Part shown: one piece after another, positions 57,594 through 64,000 of the stretch
Layout of the letters: the number at the start of each line of letters is the position of its first letter
Numbering within the stretch: position 1 is the first letter of the stretch
Source: Pseudolabrys sp.
Lineage (GTDB): Bacteria; Pseudomonadota; Alphaproteobacteria; Rhizobiales; Xanthobacteraceae
Direction of reading: 5' to 3'
Assembly: GCA_019689975.1 (NCBI GenBank)
Contig: JADGGK010000001.1
Coordinates: 1-64,000 of the forward strand
DNA: 64,000 bases
Position numbers and translations under genes: made by a program
The notes under the pieces: model-generated
What the model was told of the DNA's origin: nothing
Databases searched by the model: none
The model's input: only the letters and a program-made list of their open reading frames with translations

Positions 57594-59192
57594 ATGGCTG
57601 TGAGCGCCAACAGGCTCGAATTGTTGCAAATCGCTGACGCGGTGGCACGCGAGAAGGCCATCGACCGCAGCATCGTCATCGCCGCGATGGAAGATGCGAT
57701 CGCCAAGGCGGCGCGTTCGCGCTACGGCGCGGAGACCGACGTGCACGCCGAAATCGAGCCCAAGACCGGCGACCTGAAACTGACGCGCCACATGCTGGTG
57801 GTCGAGAATGTCGAGAACCCGTCCAACCAGATCACGCTCGAGGAAGCGCGCAAACGCCATCCAGCCGCACAGATCGGCGACACCATCGCCGATCCGTTGC
57901 CGCCGCTGGAATACGGCCGCATCGCGGCACAGTCGGCCAAGCAGGTGATCGTACAGAAGGTACGCGAAGCCGAGCGCGACCGACAATACAACGAATACAA
58001 GGACCGCATCGGCGATATCGTCAACGGTATCGTCAAGCGTGTCGAATACGGTAACGTGGTGGTCGACCTCGGCCGCGGCGAAGCGATCGTGCGTCGGGAC
58101 GAATTGCTACCGCGCGAGGTATTCCGCACCGGCGACCGCATCCGCGCCTATATCTACGATGTGCGACGCGAACCGCGCGGGCCGCAGATTTTCCTCTCGC
58201 GCACGCATCCGCAATTCACTGCGAAGCTGTTCGCGCAGGAAGTGCCGGAAATTTACGATGGCATCGTCGAAATCAAGGCGGTGGCGCGCGATCCGGGATC
58301 GCGGGCCAAGATTGCCGTCGTCTCGCGCGATTCCTCGGTCGATCCCGTCGGCGCCTGCGTCGGCATGCGCGGCTCGCGCGTGCAGGCGGTGGTGAATGAA
58401 TTGCAAGGCGAAAAGATCGACATTATTCCCTGGTCAGCCGACATCGCCACGTTCGTCGTGAATGCGCTTGCGCCTGCCGAAGTCACCAAGGTCGTGCTCG
58501 ACGAAGACAAGGAGCGCATCGAGGTCGTGGTTCCGGATCAGCAACTGTCGCTGGCGATCGGACGGCGCGGGCAGAACGTGCGACTGGCGTCTCAGCTCAC
58601 CGGCTGGGACATAGACATCTTGACCGAACAAGAGGAATCGGAGCGGCGGCACGCTGAGTTCGAAAGTCGCACGAAAACCTTCGTCGAGGCGCTCAATCTG
58701 GACGAGGTCGTCGGTCAGCTGCTTGCGTCGGAAGGCTTCAACTCGATCGAGGAGTTGGCCTTGGTCGACCAGAAGGAGCTCGCTTCCATCGAAGGCTTCG
58801 ACGAAGATACGGCACGCGAGTTGCAGCAGCGCGCGAAGGATTATCTTGCGAAACAGGAAGCCGAGCTCGACGCAAAGCGCAAGGAATTGGGTGTCGAGGA
58901 TGCCCTGAAACAGATCCCCGGCGTCACCACCAAGATGCTGGTCGCACTCGGTGAAAACGGCATCAAGACGGTGGAGGATCTCGCCGGCTGCGCCACCGAC
59001 GACCTTGTCGGTTGGACCGAACGCAACAACGGCGAGACCAAGCACGAACCGGGCTTTCTTGAAGGTTTGAACCTTTCGCGCGAGGAAGCGGAAGCGATCA
59101 TCATGCAGGCGCGGCTCAAAGCCGGCTGGGTGACGCAGGCGGAACTCGCCGGGCCGGCGGAGGAGACGCCGGCAGAGGTGCCGCAATCATAA
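57594..59192 (+). CDS. nusA: transcription termination/antitermination factor NusA
   Basis: Binds RNA polymerase and nascent RNA, affecting pausing, termination and antitermination. The 532-residue protein has the N-terminal polymerase-binding domain (1-125), S1 domain (DIVNGIVKRVEYGNVVVDLG), two KH domains (VGACVGMRGSRVQAVVNEL; LAIGRRGQNVRLASQLTGW) and C-terminal helical repeats. GGAGAA lies about 8 nt before the ATG. As it is encoded behind the leader terminator, it may regulate its own operon. Confidence 0.97.
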   Translation: MAVSANRLELLQIADAVAREKAIDRSIVIAAMEDAIAKAARSRYGAETDVHAEIEPKTGDLKLTRHMLVVENVENPSNQITLEEARKRHPAAQIGDTIADPLPPLEYGRIAAQSAKQVIVQKVREAERDRQYNEYKDRIGDIVNGIVKRVEYGNVVVDLGRGEAIVRRDELLPREVFRTGDRIRAYIYDVRREPRGPQIFLSRTHPQFTAKLFAQEVPEIYDGIVEIKAVARDPGSRAKIAVVSRDSSVDPVGACVGMRGSRVQAVVNELQGEKIDIIPWSADIATFVVNALAPAEVTKVVLDEDKERIEVVVPDQQLSLAIGRRGQNVRLASQLTGWDIDILTEQEESERRHAEFESRTKTFVEALNLDEVVGQLLASEGFNSIEELALVDQKELASIEGFDEDTARELQQRAKDYLAKQEAELDAKRKELGVEDALKQIPGVTTKMLVALGENGIKTVEDLAGCATDDLVGWTERNNGETKHEPGFLEGLNLSREEAEAIIMQARLKAGWVTQAELAGPAEETPAEVPQS

Positions 59193-59210
59193 ACGGGTGC
59201 CGAATCGACG

Positions 59211-59900
59211 ATGCTCGCGACTGCTCAATTCGATGCCCTTGACCGGGGACCCCGCGACGTCGCTCGCGCGATCGAGCGCCGCTGCGCCTTGACCCGGAGG
59301 GTGCTGCCGGTGACGGCCCTGGTGCGCTTCGTTGTCGCTCCCGACGGCATGGTGGTACCGGATGTCCGGGGCAAGTTGCCCGGTCGCGGTCTCTGGATCA
59401 CGGCCAGCCGGGCGGCCGTCGCCGAGGCGGTCAGGCGCAATGTCTTCGCGCGCGGATTCAAGCGCGAGGTCAAACTTGCCGACGATCTCGCGGAGGAAAC
59501 CGAGCGCCAGATGGAGCGCGCGGCGCTTGACGCGCTTGCGATTGCGGGCAAGGCCGGAAGAGTGGTTGCCGGCGCCGTCAATGTCGAGAAGGCGCTCGGA
59601 CGCGACGATCTCAGGGCGCTGATCCACGCGGCAGACGCGGCCGCCGACGGCCGGCGCAAGCTCGACGCCGCGCTGCGGCGCAGCGACGGCGACAAGGCGC
59701 GGGAAACTCCGGTCATCGCGCCGTTTTCCGGCGCGCAATTGGATTTGGCATTGGGCCGGCCAAATGTGGTACATGCAGCGCTGCTTGCCGGGCCTGGGAG
59801 CGAGACCTTTATCGCTCGTACGGAGCGTTTGCTGTGCTTTCGGACCGGATGCCGCGATTGGGCCCGGTCAGTCGGACATGCGTCGGCGGTCGACGCGTAA
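59211..59900 (+). CDS. YlxR-type RNA-binding protein with L7Ae-like domain
   Basis: A 229-residue protein joining an N-terminal YlxR/DUF448 domain (ERRCALTRRVLPVTALVRFVVAPDG, LPGRGLWITASRAAVAEAV) to a ribosomal L7Ae-like second domain (about 105-200: LDALAIAGKAGRVVAGAVNVEKAL). This fusion is usual in alphaproteobacteria, where the two are separate genes in Bacillus. It probably binds RNA during ribosome assembly or translation initiation. It sits in the conserved place between nusA and infB. Confidence 0.88.
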   Translation: MLATAQFDALDRGPRDVARAIERRCALTRRVLPVTALVRFVVAPDGMVVPDVRGKLPGRGLWITASRAAVAEAVRRNVFARGFKREVKLADDLAEETERQMERAALDALAIAGKAGRVVAGAVNVEKALGRDDLRALIHAADAAADGRRKLDAALRRSDGDKARETPVIAPFSGAQLDLALGRPNVVHAALLAGPGSETFIARTERLLCFRTGCRDWARSVGHASAVDA

Positions 59901-59914
59901 GATCAGGGATGTAA

Positions 59915-62476
59915 ATGAGCGAAACCAAGACCCCTGGCGAGAAGAAGCTGAGCGTTTCAGGCGGCAAACTCACGTTGAAGCCGCGCACGGAAACCGGCGT
60001 CGTGCGTCAGAGCTTCAGCCATGGCCGCAGCAAGCAGGTGGTGGTGGAAAAGGTCAAGCGGCGCAACATCGCCCCTGCGCCCGAGCTCAAGGCCGAGCCG
60101 GCGCCGGTTGATGCCGCGAAGAAACCGGCTACGCCTGCGAAGGCGCCCGCAAGCGGCCCTGCCGCCGCTGCCAGCGAGGCGCCGAGGCCCTCCGGCGTCG
60201 TGTTGCGGACGCTGACCGAAGAGGAACGCGCCGCACGTGCCCATGCGCTCGCCGACAGCCGCTTGCGCGAGGCGGAGGAACGCCGTCTCGCCGAAGAGGA
60301 AGCGCGTCGCCGCGCCAGCCGCGAGAGCCTCGATCAGAAAGAGCGAGAAGCCGCCGAGGCGCGCAAGCGCGAGGAGGAAGAACGTCACAAGCGTGAAGAA
60401 GAATCCAAGCGCAAGGCCGACGAGGTTGCCAAGAAGCGATTTGGCGAGGAAGAGGCCAAGCGGCCCGGCGGCGCCGCCGCGCGTCTCGCGCTCGAGGTCG
60501 ACGAAGACGAAATGCCGCGCGGGCGCCGCGGCGCTGGTCGCCCGCCGGCGGCGCCGCGCGCGGCGCCGCGTGGAGTGGGCGAAAAGCAGCGCAGCCGCCT
60601 CACGGTGCTCAATGCGCTCGACGCCGATGAAGTGCGTGAACGCTCCGTGGCCTCGTTCCGCCGCCGCACCGAGCGCCGCAAGGGCCACGCCGCCGCGGAG
60701 CCGAAAGAAAAGCTCGTGCGCGAGGTGGTGATTCCCGAGGCGATCACGATCCAGGAGCTTGCCAACCGCATGTCGGAACGTGCGGTCGACGTGATACGGC
60801 TGCTGATGAAGCAAGGCCAGATGGCGACCATCAACGACGTGCTTGACGCCGACACCGCGCAACTGATTGCCGAAGAAATGGGCCACACCGTACGCCGGGT
60901 CGCGGAAGCCGATGTGGAAGAAGGTCTGTTCGACACGCCCGACGACCCGTCCGCTTTGCGGCCGCGCCCGCCGGTGGTCACCGTCATGGGACATGTCGAT
61001 CACGGCAAGACGTCATTGCTCGACGCCATCCGCTCGTCGCACGTGGCGGAAGGCGAAGTCGGCGGCATCACCCAGCATATCGGTGCCTACCAGGTCGCCG
61101 CGCCGTCCGGTGCCAAGATCACGTTCATCGATACGCCGGGCCATGCCGCTTTCACGGCCATGCGCGCGAGGGGGGCCAAGGTTACGGACATCGTCGTTCT
61201 CGTGGTGGCGGCCGATGACGGCGTGATGCCGCAGACCGTCGAAGCCATCCATCATGCCAAGGCGGCCAATGTCCCGATCATCGTCGCGATCAACAAGATC
61301 GACAAGCCCAACGCGGATCCGCAACGGGTGCGCACCGATCTGTTGCAGCACGAAATCCAGGTCGAGTCGCTGGGCGGCGACGTCGTGGACGTCGAGGTCT
61401 CGGCGACCAAGAAGACGAATATCGACAAGCTGCTCGAGATGATCGGCCTGCAAGCCGAGATCCTCGATCTCAAGGCCAATCCCGACCGCCCCGCGGAGGG
61501 TACCGTGATCGAGGCCAAGCTCGACCGCGGTCGAGGTCCGGTCGCCACCGTTCTGGTACAGCGCGGCACGCTCAAGCCCGGTGACATCGTGGTGGCCGGC
61601 GCGGAATGGGGACGGGTGCGGGCGCTCGTTTCCGACACCGGCGCGACCGTTCCGAGCGCCGGCCCTTCGACCCCGGTCGAGGTGCTCGGCTTTTCCGGCA
61701 CGCCGGATGCCGGAGACCGCCTGGCGGTCGTCGACAGCGAGGCGCGCGCCCGGGAAATTACGTCCTACCGCGCGCGGAAAAAGCGGGAGAAGCTCGCGGC
61801 GCGGGTTGCCAGCATGCGCGGCTCGCTCGAGCAGATGATGGCGCAGGCCAAGGCGGCGGGGCGCAAGGAGTTCGCGTTGGTGGTCAAGGCCGACGTGCAG
61901 GGCTCGGTGGAGGCGATCGTCAGTGCGCTGGAAAAGCTCTCGACCGAGGAGGTCGCCGCGCGCGTTCTGCATTCGGGAGTCGGCGGCGTGTCGGAGTCCG
62001 ACGTGACGCTCGCCGAGGCCTCGGGAGCTCCGATCATCGCCTTCAACGTACGGGCCAACAGGGAGGCCCGCGAAGCCGCCGAACGGGCGGGCATCGAGAT
62101 CCGCTATTACAACATCATCTACGATCTCGTCGATGACGTGAAAAAAGCGATGTCGGGTCTGCTTGCGCCGACGGTACGCGAAACCCTTTTGGGCAACGCG
62201 CAGGTCCTGGAGATCTTCAACATTTCCAAAGTGGGCAAGATCGCCGGCTGCAGAGTCATCGAGGGGAAAGTGGAGCGCGGCGCCAATGTGCGGCTGATCC
62301 GCGACAACGTCGTGATCCACGAAGGAAAGCTGTCTCAGCTCAAGCACTTCAAGGACGATGTGCGCGAGGTCGGCGCGGGTATGGAATGCGGCATGGCCTT
62401 CGAAAATTATCAGGACATGCGACAGGGCGACATGATCGAATGCTACCGAGTGGAGCAGGTTCAGCGCTCGCTGTGA
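59915..62476 (+). CDS. infB: translation initiation factor IF-2
   Basis: GTPase that brings fMet-tRNA to the 30S subunit. The 853-residue protein has a long N-terminal region with an Ala/Pro part and a highly charged Glu/Arg/Lys coiled coil (about 105-190), an IF2_N domain, then the G domain with G1 [13 protein letters not shown], the DTPGHAAF G3 motif and NKIDK G4, followed by beta-barrel domains and the C-terminal fMet-tRNA-binding part. An AGGGATG ribosome site lies 5 to 8 nt before the ATG. Confidence 0.98.
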   Translation: MSETKTPGEKKLSVSGGKLTLKPRTETGVVRQSFSHGRSKQVVVEKVKRRNIAPAPELKAEPAPVDAAKKPATPAKAPASGPAAAASEAPRPSGVVLRTLTEEERAARAHALADSRLREAEERRLAEEEARRRASRESLDQKEREAAEARKREEEERHKREEESKRKADEVAKKRFGEEEAKRPGGAAARLALEVDEDEMPRGRRGAGRPPAAPRAAPRGVGEKQRSRLTVLNALDADEVRERSVASFRRRTERRKGHAAAEPKEKLVREVVIPEAITIQELANRMSERAVDVIRLLMKQGQMATINDVLDADTAQLIAEEMGHTVRRVAEADVEEGLFDTPDDPSALRPRPPVVTVMGHVDHGKTSLLDAIRSSHVAEGEVGGITQHIGAYQVAAPSGAKITFIDTPGHAAFTAMRARGAKVTDIVVLVVAADDGVMPQTVEAIHHAKAANVPIIVAINKIDKPNADPQRVRTDLLQHEIQVESLGGDVVDVEVSATKKTNIDKLLEMIGLQAEILDLKANPDRPAEGTVIEAKLDRGRGPVATVLVQRGTLKPGDIVVAGAEWGRVRALVSDTGATVPSAGPSTPVEVLGFSGTPDAGDRLAVVDSEARAREITSYRARKKREKLAARVASMRGSLEQMMAQAKAAGRKEFALVVKADVQGSVEAIVSALEKLSTEEVAARVLHSGVGGVSESDVTLAEASGAPIIAFNVRANREAREAAERAGIEIRYYNIIYDLVDDVKKAMSGLLAPTVRETLLGNAQVLEIFNISKVGKIAGCRVIEGKVERGANVRLIRDNVVIHEGKLSQLKHFKDDVREVGAGMECGMAFENYQDMRQGDMIECYRVEQVQRSL

Positions 62477-62644
62477 GCTAGACGCTCGCACGCAGGACGT
62501 AGAGGCGTTTCGCCACCAGGCAAGTTGTCGGGTCCGCAAAGACGGACATCCGCTGGGTCGCAGCGGCAGCGAATGTCGGCGCAGCGGCCGCAACCATCGA
62601 GCGCGCATGCCGACGATGGATTGATGAGAGCAAAGACGACCGTC

Positions 62645-63064
62645 ATGAGCCGCCAGAGGAATCGTCATGTGCAGACATTCGGCGTTTCCCAGCGCCAGCT
62701 GCGCGTCGGCGAACTGGTGCGGCACGCACTGGCCGACGTGCTGACGCGGGGCGACGTGCGCGACCCCATGCTGGCCAATCACATGATCACCGTCCCCGAG
62801 GTGCGGATGACCGCTGATCTGAGACTCGCCACCATTTACGTGATGCCGCTCGGCGGGCGCGATGCCAAGCCGGTCCTCGACGCGTTTGACCGCAACAGGA
62901 AGGAGCTACGCGCGGAGATTGCGCGGCGCGTGAACTTGAAATTTGCTCCGGAGATCCGTTTCCGCCTTGACGATCGTTTTGACGAAGCCGAACGAATCGA
63001 CAGACTGCTTCGCTCGCCGCGCGTCGCGCGCGACCTAAAGAAAAAAGAGCCCGACGATGACTGA
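62645..63064 (+). CDS. rbfA: 30S ribosome-binding factor A
   Basis: A 139-residue KH-fold protein that assists late 30S maturation. It begins [19 protein letters not shown], with [23 protein letters not shown] in the middle and [23 protein letters not shown] near the end, all typical. The ATG at 62645 is chosen; the frame is open upstream to 62525, but that part is not family-like. It overlaps the truB start by 8 nt. Confidence 0.95.
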   Translation: MSRQRNRHVQTFGVSQRQLRVGELVRHALADVLTRGDVRDPMLANHMITVPEVRMTADLRLATIYVMPLGGRDAKPVLDAFDRNRKELRAEIARRVNLKFAPEIRFRLDDRFDEAERIDRLLRSPRVARDLKKKEPDDD

Positions 63065-64000
63065 CCCGACGCGTCCGGACATGACGGAGCGGCCTTTGCC
63101 CGCGGCGAAAATCGACCCTGCGGGGCGCTCGCCGCGCGCGGGTTCCAAACGCGACAAGCGCGACGTGCACGGATGGGTCGTGCTCGACAAACCGATCGGC
63201 ATGACTTCGACCCACGCGGTAAGCCGGGTGAAACGGCTGTTTGCGGCCCGGCGTTGCGGCCATGCCGGCACTCTCGATCCGCTGGCCTCCGGCTGCTTGC
63301 CGATCGCGCTCGGGGAGGCGACCAAGACCGTTCCCTTCGTGATGGACAGCCGCAAGCGCTACCGCTTCACCGTGAAATGGGGCGAGGCGCGCGATACCGA
63401 TGACGCCGAAGGCCGCGTCACGGCGACGAGCCCCGACCGTCCCACCTCCGAGGCCATCCGTGCATTGCTGCCCGCTTACCGGGGCGTCATCCGGCAGGTT
63501 CCTCCGCAATATTCGGCCGTCAAAGTGGACGGCGAGCGGGCCTATGATCTTGCGCGCGACGGGGAGGCCGTCGAACTGGCGGCCCGCCAGGTGGAGGTTA
63601 CCCGTCTCGATCTCGTGTCGACCCCCGATCCCGACCATGCGGTCTTCGAGGCCGAATGCGGCAAGGGCACCTATGTCCGCGCCTTGGCGCGCGATATCGG
63701 CCGCGAACTCGGTTGTTTCGGCCATGTCTGCGAGCTGCGTCGCACCGCGGTCGGACCATTCGGGCCGGAAACCATGATTTCGCTGGAAGATCTGGAAGTT
63801 CTGTGCCATAGAGCCGCGGCAGGCGAGATCAGCCTCGCCGACGCGCTCATGCCCGTCGAGACCGCGCTGGACGACATCCCGGCGCTGGCCGTCAGTCGGG
63901 CGGACGCGGCAAGGCTTCATCGGGGTCAAGCCGCATTGTTGCGCGGACGAGACGCTCCCGTTTTCCGTGGGCCGGTCTACGTAACGGTCGAAGGTCGGCT
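63057..64000 (+). CDS. truB: tRNA pseudouridine(55) synthase TruB (cut by window end)
   Basis: Converts U55 of the tRNA T-loop to pseudouridine. 314 codons are visible before the window ends; no stop is reached. The catalytic Asp74 lies in [12 protein letters not shown], with [17 protein letters not shown] before it and [22 protein letters not shown] and [12 protein letters not shown] after it. The ATG at 63057 overlaps rbfA; an in-frame ATG at 63081 is an alternative, as the first 30 residues are low-complexity. In this order rpsO usually follows outside the window. Confidence 0.95.
   Translation, partial: MTDPTRPDMTERPLPAAKIDPAGRSPRAGSKRDKRDVHGWVVLDKPIGMTSTHAVSRVKRLFAARRCGHAGTLDPLASGCLPIALGEATKTVPFVMDSRKRYRFTVKWGEARDTDDAEGRVTATSPDRPTSEAIRALLPAYRGVIRQVPPQYSAVKVDGERAYDLARDGEAVELAARQVEVTRLDLVSTPDPDHAVFEAECGKGTYVRALARDIGRELGCFGHVCELRRTAVGPFGPETMISLEDLEVLCHRAAAGEISLADALMPVETALDDIPALAVSRADAARLHRGQAALLRGRDAPVFRGPVYVTVEGR

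Noticed and set aside
61013-62782. A 589-codon minus-strand frame
   Set aside because: Antisense to infB; His/Asp/Arg-rich shadow with no motif.

Overview
The window reads as a chromosomal segment of a GC-rich alphaproteobacterium, most likely from the Hyphomicrobiales (Rhizobiales) sphere. The grounds are the content and order of the genes: MmcB, BA14K-like, DUF1328, DUF2336, Rsm22-like and YlxR-L7Ae proteins, a run rpsT-dnaA-dnaN-recF-gyrB, a string tsaB-rimI-fur-plsC-miaB-phoH-ybeY-corC-lnt-XRE-metK-trmB, and rimP-nusA-ylxR-infB-rbfA-truB. Degenerate palindromic intergenic repeats of the kind common in Bradyrhizobium-like genomes support this. The species cannot be named from the sequence alone. 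I see no phage, insertion sequence, plasmid or CRISPR signature. Nearly all the DNA is core chromosome.

Layout. 1-5.5 kb: mtnA-mmcB (coupled by a 1-nt overlap), a formamidase-like hydrolase, glutaryl-CoA dehydrogenase, an HU protein with a clear terminator, and a small secreted BA14K-like protein. 5.5-12.8 kb: tRNA-Arg(CCG), an MFS transporter, an HtrA-like protein without its catalytic triad, an LLM-type flavin oxidoreductase, a dienelactone hydrolase, a Wza-like export lipoprotein, msrA and a small membrane protein. 12.9-27 kb: malic enzyme, a DapA-like aldolase, then the replication block rpsT-dnaA-dnaN-recF-gyrB. The 1.1 kb non-coding gap before dnaA is an origin candidate. A tetranucleotide-repeat ORF and a ClC channel lie between recF and gyrB.

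27-41 kb is the accessory-like part: an Rsm22-like methyltransferase, a compact operon of MASE1 histidine kinase, FixJ-type regulator, alpha/beta hydrolase and DUF1328 protein, a TerC family protein, a glutamine-synthetase-like enzyme paired with a Rieske oxygenase, a variant metallo-beta-lactamase-fold protein, an unknown membrane coiled-coil protein, an adenosine-kinase-like sugar kinase and murJ. 41-64 kb returns to housekeeping: trpS, a USP, an Nfu Fe-S carrier, the tsaB-to-trmB string (tRNA modification, metal regulation, phospholipid and lipoprotein synthesis, rRNA maturation, SAM synthesis), a DUF2336 protein, and the rimP-nusA-infB operon. That operon is preceded by a promoter and an intrinsic terminator. 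The window ends inside truB.

No wholly new multi-gene system stands out. The best leads are the ligase/Rieske-oxygenase pair, the hydrolase operon controlled by its own two-component system, the possible phase-variable repeat ORF, the rimP leader attenuator, and two enzyme-fold proteins missing hallmark catalytic residues.
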